Part shown: in pieces, positions 1-11,100 of the stretch
Layout of the letters: each line of letters starts with the position of its first letter
How positions within the stretch are numbered: position 1 is the stretch's first letter
From: Spisula solida
Taxonomy: Eukaryota; Mollusca; Bivalvia; Venerida; Mactridae
Direction of reading: 5' to 3'
Assembly: GCA_947247005.1 (NCBI GenBank)
Contig: OX365951.1
Coordinates: 317,501-381,500 of the forward strand
DNA length: 64,000 nucleotides
The notes under the pieces: model-generated
The model's input: the letters and a program-made list of their open reading frames with translations, nothing else
Database searches by the model: none
What the model was told of the DNA's origin: nothing
Made by a program: the position numbers and the translations under genes

Positions 1-159
1 ACATGGATTTGATGAATTAGGTCACAATTGTGTTGACTATTTATTATTTAGGAAAATAGTTTTGAAATCAGGCCAACTGACTGTAGTGAATGACTGATGA
101 GACGCTGCAAAAGCGGATCTAAAAACACGCTAAACTCACTGATTTCAATAAAGATAATA

Positions 160-270
160 CAAAATCAGATATGGAAGGCATCAGTCAACTGAAACAATCG
201 AGCGCAGAAAAAGGAACTAGCACAATCACACGGCACACAACTGAGAGAGAACATGCAACTAAACTAATCA
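160..270 (-). repeat. Divergent tail copy of the Penelope-like RT-linked repeat family
   Basis: Read on the minus strand this has the order of landmarks seen in the family's 3' tail: a CACGGCACAC-like block, a GAGCGCAGAAAA block (matching GAGCACAGAAAA elsewhere) and a TCAACTGAA block. It is closest to the subfamily found at about 54.4 and 60.6 kb. The match is interrupted and old, so both ends are approximate. Confidence 0.4.
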
Positions 271-1925
271 TATACCAACATCAACCGTCCAAACCTACAT
301 CAGAACTATCTCCATTATTATGTTACCGTTACATGTATATGTACATTGCAAGACACTGTGCTTAAATCAGATTGAATATATTAATTAGCTTTCATTTCGA
401 CATCCTTTGTATATAAGTATGTATCTTACTGTTAGTTTTGTCTACTCACTAAGTTATTAAAAATGTATTTGGAATGCCTTTAGTAAAATACCTCACTGCA
501 ACTGTTGTATCTTTGTGCTTAACAAATGCCATTAGTATTAAGTTTAGTGCCGGTTCTTTCAATGTGACCATTCTAAGACATATGTTGCTTTACTTTCAGA
601 GACATTAACGATGTTCATTGACAGGTACATTTCCGTCCGCTACGACATGTAGTATAATTAATGAGAATCGATTGTCTGAAGGCCATTTTAAAGTCTACCG
701 GCATATAGTTTACAGGAAGCAAAGTCGGAGTATGTGGGTAGTGCATTAATTATTAAAGGAACTTATTTGTTTATGCTTATACAAGATGAAATACTATTTT
801 TAAACACAATTTTGTTATTCCCCTTGACATAGAAATAATTAATGCGTTCAGCGCCCATACATTATTAGTATTTGGTAATAGTATTTCATAACACTATTTA
901 TTTGTTAATAAACATAGAATAAACATTCATTTACACATATCAAAGATTGAGTAAAAAGATTTGTTATCATTATTAGTACCTGTAGTACATTGTATTATAC
1001 AATATTTATATAGCACTTTTATCATGTAATTGCACGTTCAAAAGAGCTGTGCAATCACATTTAAAACATGGCTAAAACAACTTATAACGAAATATACGCA
1101 TGCAAATGTATGTACACGTATAAAGAGTTACAAATTGAAAATTTCAGCAGACTAATTGAAACAAATATAAACATTGAATGCTTCAAATCAGGGTGGCTTC
1201 GTATAAGCTGTTTGGTTTGTCCACATGCTGGTTTTTTATTGTATGATTGTAATCTTGTGATTAACTTTACTATATGTACTGCACTATCCAATGTCCAAAT
1301 CCAATTTCTAAATAGGTAATCTAAACAACCTTGCACATTAATTTAATCTAAGACTGACTTGTTCAAGAGTGTCAAACGTTGGAATGTCACGTACACTGTA
1401 CATGTGCAAATTCATCTCCACAATTGTCAGGTTTTGATTTGTAGTGTGACCTATGCTAAAGCATTTCCAGCTAATGTATTTGCTTAAACGCCTGACTTTA
1501 ATCCGGGGTGAATTTCTCGTAATGCTAAATTTTGATCTTTCATAAATTATGATACTGCTACATGATTGTATGTGTTCAACATAGGGACATGTTTGACCTT
1601 TCTGTTGCAGAGCAAATTGCTATTAGTTGATGGTTCGTAAACTAACCTGAATTGAACATTGTTCTATGCAGCCCATACAAGCACATGCATTAAAAATAAC
1701 TAGGACCAAATCTTCTAAAATATCCAAAACACAAATGTCCATTAATAACAGATTGTGATTAATTTCTCTATTAGCAGTGTTAACATAGTACATAATGTAA
1801 TCTCAATAGTATTCATGCTGATAGTAAGCCAATATATAAGATTTATGTGAATGGCAATGTGCTTCAATTTTTGTTTCGATTCAAACAACAAATCAACGAT
1901 TTCATTGTCAGAGGACGATAATAGA
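271..1925. other. Non-coding AT-rich stretch with no recognised gene
   Basis: Reading frames are short (84 codons or fewer), appear on both strands at once, and look like chance frames in AT-rich DNA. The only structure seen is the outer part of an inverted-duplication arm (about 600-745), described separately. Confidence 0.5.
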
Positions 1926-1929
1926 TAAT

Positions 1930-2065
1930 CAGAATCGGAAGTCGGCACTCAACTTACAAAGCCGTTCACAGAAAACATAAAACATCACACACCACAATCA
2001 CACGGCAAAATGTCCAACTTAACGGGAAATTAACTTCACAGCCGAAATCCCAAGTCACAGCTGTC
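1930..2065 (-). repeat. RT-linked repeat family tail (CCGTGTG subfamily)
   Basis: On the minus strand this shows, in order, GCCGTGTGATTGTGG, GTGTGTGATGTTTTATG, TTTTCTGTG and TAAGTTGAGTGC. These match the direct-strand copies at about 54.41, 56.72 and 60.56 kb. The family's terminal CCCTGTCTGAC block is decayed. Material to about 2140, with two CCTAGTTT.AG.TATA blocks, may belong to the same insertion. Confidence 0.6.
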
Positions 2066-2875
2066 TTAATGCTGAAATACCTAGTTTTAGTTATAGAAAA
2101 TTTGAATGACCTAGTTTAAGCTATAAAAAACACCAGACGCACAATATATTGCCACCATAAATATTAACTGTCGTGGTATTCTTTCAAGCAACATTATTAA
2201 TCATGTGCTAATATGAATACCGTATGGACCTTGCATCATCTTCTCACAGTATGATATTAATCACTCCTGAATGTTGGTGTCCTATGGGAATATCATATTG
2301 TCCTTTAGCAGTTGTGATTAATGGTAGTTTGACCATTGGTAAAACAGTAATTTGTCAGTCGTTATTTATGGTAGGAGCGTATACGCTGCGGTGAATATTT
2401 ACAAGAACAACCACCACCTAGTACTATATACATTGTAACAGTCAACTATATTGACGTGTTTATTTGAAATAAAATCGACGTTGAATTAGAAAGATCATAT
2501 TTAAATAAATGCTAATAGTATAATCTGCGAACAAAGTAAATGAGATGATTATCACGGTTAATAGCAATACCTAGTTTTAAAGTCCTAAATAAGCAAAAAT
2601 TCATAAACTGTTAAGCACACTGCTCTAGTTGTCGTTAGAAATTCATTATCTTGTACGTTGTAAATGTCTAATGGTAAGGTTTCAATTGTAACTGGTAAAG
2701 TCAAGCATATCTTAAGGTTATATAGCTACTGTAAATTAAACGAGTACGTATGTCGTAGTACCTTGGCTACTATCCTAGATGCTTATTTGGTTTGTTTTTC
2801 GCTTCATCTACTGTGTATTGAGGTCAAATTGCCAACGATGATGATATGGTTTTCTTTGTAACTGGCATACATGTA

Positions 2876-2990
2876 GCAAAAAGATTATATTAAGTCAGAC
2901 AGGGAAGGCAGCACTCAACTTAACCAGCCGAGCACAGAAAACATTAAAAACACACAAAGCACAATACCCAACTGAAAATACGGCATCCAC
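2876..2990 (-). repeat. RT-linked repeat family 3' tail, minus orientation
   Basis: A well preserved tail copy, reading on the minus strand GTGCTTTGTGTGTTTTTAAT, TTTTCTGTGCTCGGCTGG, GAGTGCTGCCTTCCCTGTC and ending TTAATATAATCTTTTT. That exact end also terminates the plus-strand copy at about 7779, and the body matches 6195-6275 almost perfectly. It lies about 0.65 kb upstream of the RT element in opposite orientation, so the RT element is flanked by inverted tail copies. I interpret it as a separate 5'-truncated insertion, but a paired inverted arrangement, known for Penelope-like elements, is possible. Confidence 0.8.
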
Positions 2991-3631
2991 AGGCAATCAA
3001 TTACCATATTTTAACTACATGTATAACTACATGAAATGTATATCACTAACATACTATCCTGGGTGATTTATAAGCGTGTTGTTTCTTATTAAACTGATAT
3101 TTAAAACATTTCCAATGTGCATGTCTTTTATCTATACTAAAATGTACGCATGCGTTACGAACGCCTAGCTGCAGAGTAATAAAATGATTTTTGGTGCTTA
3201 AATAATTAATACTAAACTGTGCCTTGTTAATCGACATTGTTGAACACAATAAGGACAACATCTAAGTTGTATAAACAGTACATCTACATTGGAATCATTA
3301 TACATAATTAACTATTCGTACAAATAGAGAAGACACGAATGTTTAAATTATTCACCTGATACATACTGGTAGTCAAAGATACAGGTTTGAGTTTAATATT
3401 GGCCATCTAGCATCACCGGTAGTCTATATCTCTTGATGTGTTGATTATCGCATTGGCCAATGTAATCAAATGACGCCTTTCCGTGAATACTAACTATATG
3501 ACCATAAGGAGTAAGACGTGATGTAACGGAATTGATATGTTTCCAAATTTCCGTCAAACTAATTTAATTTCCGGACACACTTCTCCACCACAGACGAACT
3601 GAACAACACGTCCAAGAGTACTTTAGTGAAG

Positions 3632-3833
3632 GTCATGACTGAAAAATAAAAACAGGACAAGAACATGGACAGGCCCTTACCATACTAATATACTGATATT
3701 TTGGTTATAGTTTTAGTTGTTATACGCTCATCCAACCATGTCATTGTTTTTGTCGCCACTCCTGTGTGAAGAGCCCTTTAGTATGGTAAGGGCCTGTCCT
3801 GGTTCTTGTCCATGACTTTTATTTTTCAGCATA
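3632..3833. repeat. Foldback: ~50-bp inverted repeat with ~86-bp spacer
   Basis: The left arm (about 3637-3692) and right arm (about 3779-3831) are reverse complements over about 50 bp. They share CTGAAAAATAAAA, GGACAAGAAC, GGACAGGCCCTTACC and ATACTAA, with a small shuffled gap. The structure lies directly upstream of the RT reading frame and may be part of the element's 5' end or a nested foldback. The right arm ends in a pyrimidine-rich TTTTATTTTTCAG, which resembles a 3' splice acceptor; that is observation only. Confidence 0.75.
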
Positions 3834-3949
3834 TGTTCAATATGTATGCATTTGTAACGGCCCGAGTGCGATATATTTTGACATAAAATTAGTTGTATCT
3901 CGAAGATAAATGTATGGGCTTGCTACTGGAGAAAACAGTATGTGATTAA

Positions 3950-4906
3950 TTGCCATTTTGTAAAAGTTACAAGACTGTTTGTAAAGTTTTTACTAACAAC
4001 ATATCAGATAAATTTACTATGTGGACCTGCAGAGAGGTCTGTGAAGCCCTTATTTTTCTTCTTGACAACATTTTTGTAAGGCTGGGCAATACCATTTATA
4101 GACAAATTATCGGCATTCGTATAGGAACTAATTGTGCACCTCTTGTCGCAGATCTGTTTTTATATTGTTATGAACGCGATTTCATGTTAAAATTGTCTCC
4201 CGAACACCAATCTGAGGAAATTACAGCGTTCAATAATACGTCCCGATACCTTGATGACATTTTAAATATTGACAATCCTTACTTTTCTAATAAGATCGTA
4301 GAAATTTACCCAGCCGAATTATTACTAAATAAAGCTAATTCATCTGATACACGTGCATCATTCCTAGACCTTGACCTTGCTATAGAAGCAGGTCAAATTG
4401 TAAGTAAAATTTACGACAAGAGAGATGATTTTAACTTCGATATTGTAAATTACCCACACTTGGATGGTGATATTCCACGGTCAACTTCATATGGTGTTTA
4501 CGCTTCTCAATTAATCCGTTTTGCTAGAGCTTGCTCTCGGGTGGAGGACTTTAATACTCGAAATCTTTGTATTACTAGTAAGTTACTGCAACAAGGCTAT
4601 CGCTTCCATAAACTTCGTAAAACGTTTGCAAAATTCTATAGGCGTAATTCAGATCTCATTTCTAAATATGGTACTAATTTAAACACACTTCTGCGACAAG
4701 GTCTGTCTCAGCCTGAATTTTATGGTGATGTGCTCTACAAATTTCGAAGGATTCTGGGTCATAGCCACTTTCATGATGTGTTTCTCAAGATCTTAAAACG
4801 TTTTCTGAGTAGAGGATATGACCCTTTAATTTTGCAACGGACTGCATGCTTAGCAGTGGGTCCATTTACAGTTCACCGCTATGCTTCTTATTTCATTGTG
4901 CGATGA
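3950..4906 (+). pseudogene. Reverse transcriptase C-terminal portion (Penelope-like), N-terminally truncated
   Basis: This open frame of about 318 codons encodes the C-terminal two-thirds of a reverse transcriptase. Near residues 56-65 it has IRIGTNCAPL, the RT block usually written as GIPMGTNCAPL in this family, so Pro and Met are replaced here. Residues 98-103 are SRYLDD, carrying the catalytic Asp pair. Downstream blocks typical of the family follow: FLDLDLAIE (139-147), KIYDKRDDFNFDIVN (153-167) and SYGVYASQLIRFARACS (180-196). The protein ends naturally at about residue 318. The RT part with the first catalytic Asp (motif A) is missing, and no in-frame ATG lies near the 5' end (the frame opens with TTG), so this is a truncated, non-functional copy. 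No C-terminal nuclease follows. It resembles RT proteins very common in bivalve genomes. Confidence 0.75.
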
Positions 4907-5444
4907 CCGGAAAATATACAGACTCTATGATATGCCTAACCTCAAGCCATTGTGGACGGCTGGCATTGATGCCTGTCTGTTACATTGTCTTGTCGTACCC
5001 TTAAATGTTTTGCTCTCTTGTTGCTCTGACTTCTGATAGGTCATTGAGTACTTTCTGTGCTACTCGATGGTTGTATTTTTTCTGTGCCTTTTTGTTCTCG
5101 CGTGTCCCGCGGTTTCTGTTGGGGTCGGTGCTACTTCCGGTAGCTTCGTATTTTGTTTAATTATTATAATATGGGTTTGTATCTGGATTTAAACGCCAAT
5201 TCCGTTTACAATCGAGTTTTTCATTTTTAAATAATCGATAATATGCCATAATCTCTCAGTATTTAATTTTTTGACCGGGGCCAAAAGGAACTAGGAGTTA
5301 ACGATTTATTCGTATTTGCCGGTTGTCCTCTTACTATTTCGTCCCCGCGATTCGCATCCTACCGGGTTCGTTCATGAGTCTATGTACAGCTGTGGAGTTA
5401 TGGATGTAGTGTTCTGTCCCCTGAGGTCATTTAATGTAGTTTTA

Positions 5445-5476
5445 AGTCCCCTACCGGTTTTTGACCGGAGGGGACT
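5445..5476. repeat. Short GC-rich hairpin in the RT element 3' region
   Basis: AGTCCCCTACCGGT is followed by TTTTG and then ACCGGAGGGGACT, a near-perfect stem of about 13 bp with one bulged base. A second AACCGGTAGGGGACT lies at about 5560-5575, in the orientation that could pair with the first half, so the region could form alternative structures in an RNA copy. Confidence 0.6.
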
Positions 5477-5687
5477 ATTGGTTTGCCATCTGTCTGTCAG
5501 TTTTGGTTCTGACGGAAATTGTGGTTGATATGGCAACAGAAATATTGACAATAGCTTTAAACCGGTAGGGGACTTCTGTATTGCTTGCAATTCAGTACGT
5601 CATATCTCGATTTGTTCAATAACGTCATTTTACTTAATGAAACTGGGTCACTCGTTTTAAGGTTTTCAGATTTTTTGTTGCTGAAAT

Positions 5688-6125
5688 CGGGCCTTTCAAC
5701 GTTTTAATACTGTTACTTAACTTTTAGACTGTAGGCTGCTAAAACTATGTAGTTCAGCAGTTTTACTGTTGTTACTAGGTCATTCAGCGTGGGCTTTCTG
5801 CCTTTTGTTTGCTGAATCTTTTCTATTCAGTTTTTAACAATGAGACTAGGGGCGTTTAATTTTCTTGGTCGGTAGTGTGTTGGGCACTTCTTCGTTTTAA
5901 GATTTCTTACAGCTAAAGCGGGGCAATATAGTCCTTTTGCTGTGGAAACTGGGTCATTCAGCTAGTTAGTAGGTCATGCGACTATACGGGCCTTTCAACG
6001 TTTTAATACTGTTATTTAACTTTTGAGACTAAAGGCTGCTATAACTATGTAGTTCAGCAGTTTTACTGTTGTTACTAGGTCATTCAGCGTAGGCATTCCG
6101 CCTTTTGGTTGCTTTTCTACTGGGT
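5688..6125 (+). repeat. Direct duplication of ~140 bp inside the RT element 3' region
   Basis: The blocks at about 5688-5830 and 5987-6125 share CGGGCCTTTCAACGTTTTAA, GTAGTTCAGCAGTTTTACTG and GGTCATTCAGCGT with few differences. A related AAACTGGGTCATTCAGCTAG phrase recurs between and after them. The truncated copy at 20.24-20.56 kb begins at the second block, so the duplication predates at least one transposition. Confidence 0.8.
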
Positions 6126-6299
6126 CATTCAGCTAGTTTTAATTTATTATACTTTTCGACAGCTTGGACTTGGGCGGATCTGCGCTTGTTTAGTTAGGCA
6201 TTGTGCTTTGTGTGTTTTTAATGTTTTCTGTGCTCGGCTGGTTAAGTTGAGTGCTGCCTTCCCTGTCTGACTGAATATACTCTTTTGGGTGGCGTTGCA

Positions 6300-7590
6300 A
6301 TTTCGATACTAGTCATTTCCCTGTTATCTATATCTAGTGAATGAGAGACCAGTGAGTCGATTCAGACCCCTATGTTTGAAATAGATATTGTACTAGTTTT
6401 TTGGCAAACTTTCTTCTTACAAGGGTTATTGTACAGTTTAGGGAGGACGAACAACACATTTGTCATATTTTTTGTCTAATGGACCATTCATGGCAATTAT
6501 TTTATAAAGGGTCCGCTAACGAAAATAAGGTACACTTTTTGAATGGAATCTAACGAATACAATATACGCTGTATCGTGGCGATCATGCAATACGTTCAAC
6601 CATTTCCACAAATATCGTGTATTGTCTGATGATTAATGTTTTGTGTTTTAATAATGACATAGATGCACGTGCAATATAACCACTGTCAAATTAGTTTATA
6701 AATTAATTACACATTGCATTTACTAGTTGCCAATTACGGAAACTGGTTTAGTTAATATCTACTCAATCATAAACATGTTATCACCAATCTGCATAACAAA
6801 TGCTACTGCAAAATAAATGCATAACCACACCTCTCCTGATCAATCAAATAGTGTACTTTGTTAATGACAATCCTGAACTCACTTAAGGTGTGCGGTAAGT
6901 TATTACTGTGTCGTTTCTAATTTGCTTTTACTGGATATTTTCACCAATTTACAGTCAAATACGGCTATTAGTAAACCGAAGTATTCCTGAATTGTTTTCG
7001 TCGGTAGTAACATACTGTTTTAGAGTTAAATGACAATGCTTGATAGATTACAAGAATGTAGCAAAACATAATTTTATATCAAAGAAAGTATGCCGTTCCC
7101 TTATATTGTATCAAACACCAATATACTGTCGAGCAACTGCATATGATCGGAGGGTTTAGGTTTTATAGATTTGCTGAACAGGATTAATACCTAGATAATA
7201 TACATAAATTTTAATTCTAACGTAGCACGTGAGATTTGCCTTCTTTGCGTATATTGAGCTTACCATTATTCATTTTCGCAAAAAAAGAGCTCATTGATGA
7301 CGTCACGTTTGACCTCGTATACAATGACAAATGACGTAACAGTGACGGTAACGTTCCTAGGAAAGAAAGTACTTCGACGTCAATCTGTCTTGTTGTGCTA
7401 TAAAAGGCAAAGCATTGGCGATGTTAGAATCGAAATAATAAATAGGAAGCTGTTGTGTTATAAAATATAACTCGTGATTTAATTACTACATGTACGCATC
7501 CAAACACGTGCCTATATTGTATTACGCAACAAAGCACAGCTACGTATTCATTATTTCTTAAATAGTAACTGACCTTCAAGATGTATGTCT
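6300..7590. other. No recognised gene; unique-looking AT-rich DNA
   Basis: No coding frame or known element was recognised. A TGACGTCACG palindromic motif near 7299, followed by TGACGTAAC near 7332, resembles cAMP-response elements. With no gene attached, it is noted only. Confidence 0.45.
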
Positions 7591-7780
7591 AGCTAGGACT
7601 AAGTGTAAGATCTGCGCTTGTTTAGTTAGGCATTGTGTCTCTGTGTGTTTTATGTTTCCTGTGCTCGGTTGGTTAAGTTGGACAGTGTGCTTTGTGTGTT
7701 TTTAATGTTTTCTGTGCTCGGCTGGTTAAGTTGAGTGCTGCCTTCCCTGTCTGACTTAATATAATCTTTTTACAATGCCG
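7590..7780 (+). repeat. RT-linked repeat family 3' tail with two internal units
   Basis: The copy starts near ATCTGCGCTTGTTTAGTTAG and contains two tandem copies of the unit GTGTGTTTT.ATGTTTYCTGTGCTCGGYTGGTTAAGTTG. It then closes with GAGTGCTGCCTTCCCTGTC and the terminus TTAATATAATCTTTTT. It is 5'-truncated relative to the 6-kb element, with an identical 3' end. Confidence 0.8.
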
Positions 7781-9020
7781 TAAAGCCGTGTCGGAAATAT
7801 CTTTCGCACTCCCAAAATGTGCAATAAATATTTAAATTAGCCTGACCTGAGGTTTGCCAATCCATTATTTGATCGACCCATGACGTCAGGATAATACCAC
7901 GCTCTTTGTACAGCTACATTCGGTTGAAGCCAATAAAGTATACATCATGTTAGTGAGAGGTATATAATGCTTTGTAATAAATAGATTCTTACATTTACTA
8001 CATATGACTTGGCAAAGCATCGTGTTATATATTTCTGTCCACTCGCTTAATAAAACTTGTATGCAATGTGCATCATGCAAGATCCTTTATATAATATACA
8101 CAGTTTACAAATAACGATCATATCATTTGAAGAAATGTTCAACGTTACCATAGTAACGTTTTGTAACATTTTTTGATGTAACCCATCCTTGACGACAAAC
8201 ATTAGGCAAACTTACAGCATTATGACCGCTCGATTACATGCATTGAAACTTTAATATTGGTATATACTATTATCGAAATGAATTATTTCATGTACTGAAA
8301 CGCAGAATTAATGATTATATGCCTTATACACATGTATATTATTGCATTATGTTTATACTAATTTATTTAAGGTCGATTGTGAAACGAGTTTTTCCAACTT
8401 ATATTAATCACTCTCGACACCTCATTCCTGATGTTATCCATCGCCACGAGGGTTTGAGAGAAGAGAAGCCAGTTTCCCTTTTTATGCTGAACGTCTAGCA
8501 AGGGAATTTCTGGTACCATTTTTTTTTCGTTTATTGCATTATGGTAGAAGGTTTGTTGATTAATGCAAATAATATCCTATGTTATCCATGTTCAAAACTT
8601 CACACGTCACAAGAGATCAAAACGTTCACAAAAGTGCTATTATTACAAGACTTTAGTGTGAAATGTTCAATCCGTCTTAGTTTTATATAATCCAGTAATT
8701 TTAATGTTGACTTAATAACACATTGTATATTGTGAAATAATTCATTGTGTTTTAATATTATTTAATATAATACAATAATAATATATAAAACGTCCTATTC
8801 CTTGCAACAACAACAGCATGTTCAGAGTGATTTATTGACTGTATACTATGATCTTATTACTTTTTTGCTTAAGGAATTTTGAAATATTAACAATTATCTA
8901 CATGTATATGTTTATCTGGTGACAATACGTCGAAACATGCTAAGAATTCAATTTCATAAATAAACGTAATTAACACATAAATCAAAACATTCTGAAACGG
9001 TCATTGCTGCAACTAATTGA
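7780..9020. other. No recognised gene
   Basis: AT-rich DNA with no supported coding frame or known element. A short phrase at about 8370 (TTTAAGGTCGATTGTGAAAC) matches a conserved phrase in the alpha segments (for example 40667 and 56500), hinting at a decayed alpha fragment. The match is too short to annotate. Confidence 0.4.
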
Positions 9021-9215
9021 TTTTACTTTTCGCCAGTTTGGACTTTGGCAAATCTTTTCTTGTTTCTTTGGGCATTGTGTCAAGTAAGTGTTTTATGTTT
9101 TCTGTGCTCGGTTGGTGCAGTTTTGCATTGTGCCTTATGTGTTTTTAATGTTTTCTGTGCTCTGCTGGTTTAGTTTAGTGCTGCCTCCCCTGTCTGACTT
9201 CAAATCATCTTTTTG
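9020..9215 (+). repeat. RT-linked repeat family 3' tail, diverged, two units
   Basis: This copy carries GGGCATTGTGTCAAG, two units of GTTTTCTGTGCTC.G.TGGT, then GTGCTGCCTCCCCTGTCTGA and a terminus TTCAAATCATCTTTTTG. It is more diverged than the copies at 6.2 and 7.7 kb but has the same order and the same 3' end. Confidence 0.75.
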
Positions 9216-10274
9216 ACAAATGTTCCAAATAATACACATCTATTTAATTAGCTAATACATTTTATATTATGTGTTCTGATCCATGCAATTGTAACACATG
9301 AATTTTAATATATCAATGGTCAACATCGGTTTGTGGTTGATGCGATAGTCGAGCTGTCCAATGCGCACGTCTTTCACACTGTTAGGTGATGACGCGGAAC
9401 TGTACAGGTACAAATCCCAATGTAGCGCAGACTATTAAATACTCTAAATATAATTCTAAGAGACCCATTACAATATATACATGTGCATGGTGGGTTTGCA
9501 CTAGACACTCTATTCTATGCATATGGTGCATATATACGAACTGAACACGATACTGTTCATTGTGCGTAAAACGTAAATAATGCACTAGAAGCGATTATTG
9601 GTGTTTTTGTGGCAGCAAGAACGTATGATTTGCAGTAAATGAATCTATTTGTTTTGAAGATATTGTTGATGAGTGAAGTGGTTTTATCATATCAATATCA
9701 AAGCCTTGGTGTAAGTAATTGGGCGGTCATAATGATGTGAGTATTACTATAATTTACCTAATACTCGTCGTCATGGTTGGATTATATGAAAGAGTTTATG
9801 TAATGAACCTCTGGCAACGTGGGTGTTAGTTGTAATGTTTTTACACTCAGTCGTCGCTATGACTGTTTACTTATTTTTACTGAGATACTTTTGTTTCCCT
9901 TGTCTATAGGTGGAAATCTACAAATATTTAAATTTCCCGGCCACATTCAGTTGGTTTTGCACATGGCAAGTATCAACCAGTAGAACAAAAACATCACAAT
10001 AATAGCTTACCGAATACCGCATTCGATTTCACGAGTTTCTATGTAGATAGGTGATAACATGTTTATGATTGCGCAGAAATTAAAAACAAGTTAAGCGCAT
10101 TCGTCTCTGTAATTGACAACATGCACTGTGTGATTAATTTCTGTACCAACGTATACTTGCATCGTTAATGTACCACAGAAACATGCTCACCAGACAATAA
10201 CCGATATCTGTAGGAATGAATAACCGTATTGCATAATTGTCACTATATTCTAAACACTCGCTACTAAATGTACC

Positions 10275-10366
10275 AAATCAATGTTACATGTATTACACAG
10301 AAACTCCCAGAACTATGTACAAATCAATGTTACATGTATTACACAGAAACTCCCAGAATTATGTAC
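10275..10366 (+). repeat. Two-copy 46-bp tandem repeat
   Basis: Two adjacent 46-bp units start at 10275 and 10321 and differ at one position (AACTATGTAC versus AATTATGTAC). Each contains TTACATGTATTACACAG. This is the first of three neighbouring minisatellites with different periods. Confidence 0.9.
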
Positions 10367-10400
10367 GTATATAAACGTGAAATACAAGACGATAAATGAA

Positions 10401-10518
10401 AATAGAAGTACCTGTTCACACGCATGTATACACAATGAATATAGAAGTACATGTACACATGCATGTATACACAATGAATATAGAAGTACATGTACACATG
10501 CATGTATACACAATGAAT
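10401..10518 (+). repeat. 39-bp minisatellite, three units
   Basis: Three units of 39 bp have anchors at about 10401, 10440 and 10479. The core is ATAGAAGTACATGTACAC followed by ATGCATGTATACACAATG. The last two units are identical and the first has four or so differences. The period is divisible by three, so it keeps a frame open by chance; I do not treat it as coding. Confidence 0.9.
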
Positions 10519-10560
10519 AAACACAAACATGTAAACGATAACAATAAATGCCGTAATTAA

Positions 10561-10771
10561 ATTTGATGCGCGTGTTGAGATTTGATGCACGTGATGAGAT
10601 TTGATGCACGTGTTGAGATTTGATGCACGTGATAAGATTTGATGCACGTGTTGAGATTTGATGCACGTGATGAGATTTGATGCACGTGTTGAGATTTGAT
10701 GCGCGTGTTGAGATTTGATGCACGTGTTGAGATTTGATGCGCGTGTTGAGATTTGATGCACGTGATGAGAT
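10561..10771 (+). repeat. 19-bp minisatellite, 11 units, each carrying an E-box-like core
   Basis: Eleven units of GATTTGATGCACGTGTTGA type, 19 bp each, run without interruption. Eight units contain the palindrome CACGTG and three contain CGCGTG. Units also alternate between a GTT and a GAT ending. Because 19 is not a multiple of three, all three minus-strand frames stay open, which produces several overlapping spurious reading frames. The array is absent from beta copy 2. Confidence 0.95.
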
Positions 10772-10964
10772 TAGACATCATTCCGCAGCGGTTAAAGCAT
10801 CATTTATGTGTTTACGTTTTCTTTTCTTGTATTTTTATTGTAATTATATTATCCAAGTTATAGTGGGGGTATTGATTGTGTGCTGGACATCATATCTGCC
10901 TATCTGGATTACTGTCTGGATTAAAGGATGCCGTAATGTTAGTCCGCGCTAGATCTCCTTTTTA

Positions 10965-11100
10965 CCATTGCTTGGATTTTAATGAAACTTCAAATGAATA
11001 TTTGGTACCAAGCCTTGTTGTGCATATTGTCAGGAATATTTGGTACTAGGTTGATTTTGCCTTTTGAGTTATGGTCCTTTGTGGGAGACATACATTTTTG
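10965..11100 (+). repeat. Candidate dispersed repeat (GAGTTATGG-type motif)
   Basis: TTTTAATGAAACTTCA, a TTGTTGTGCAT phrase and CTTTTGAGTTATGGTCCTTT occur in this order. I recall the same order from a dispersed repeat common in mollusc genomes. This is a recognition from memory, not a comparison within the window, so confidence is low. The 100-codon frame overlapping it (11064-11366) is not convincing as a gene. Confidence 0.3.

Larger units (their letters stand above)
600..3475 (+). repeat. Left arm of a large inverted duplication
   Basis: Three blocks here reappear as reverse complements, in reversed order, at about 11.37-12.80 kb: 640-745 pairs with 12690-12775, 2195-2400 pairs with 12150-12380, and 3400-3470 pairs with 11368-11440. 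The order is what a single inverted duplication predicts. The left arm is longer partly because repeat-family copies sit in it at about 1.93-2.07 and 2.88-2.99 kb. Blocks are roughly 75-90% alike by eye. The spacer of about 8 kb holds the Penelope-like element. Confidence 0.7.
3632..6290 (+). mobile_element. Penelope-like retroelement, 5'-truncated
   Basis: The element contains a reverse transcriptase frame (3950-4906) and about 1.4 kb of 3' non-coding sequence. It ends in the family tail GAGTGCTGCCTTCCCTGTC, TGACTGAATATACTCTTTT. The same 3' terminus ends other copies at 7.78, 9.21 and 20.56 kb and, inverted, at 2.88 and 18.42 kb, which ties the short repeats to this RT. The 3' region holds two direct copies of a ~140-bp block, about 300 bp apart. 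Short 5'-truncated copies with a constant 3' end imply reverse-transcription-primed insertion. Assignment to Penelope-like elements (possibly the Naiad type, whose GIY-YIG nuclease lies N-terminal) rests on recalled family resemblance. No GIY-YIG domain is visible here. Confidence 0.6.

Noticed and set aside
10401..10771. CRISPR-like arrays
   Set aside because: The repeats are head-to-tail with no unique spacers and the context is a eukaryotic genome, so these are minisatellites.
10313..10781. Overlapping minus-strand frames of 74-140 codons with STRASNL-type repeats
   Set aside because: All three frames are open only because the 19-bp tandem repeat has no stops; there is no codon-level constraint.
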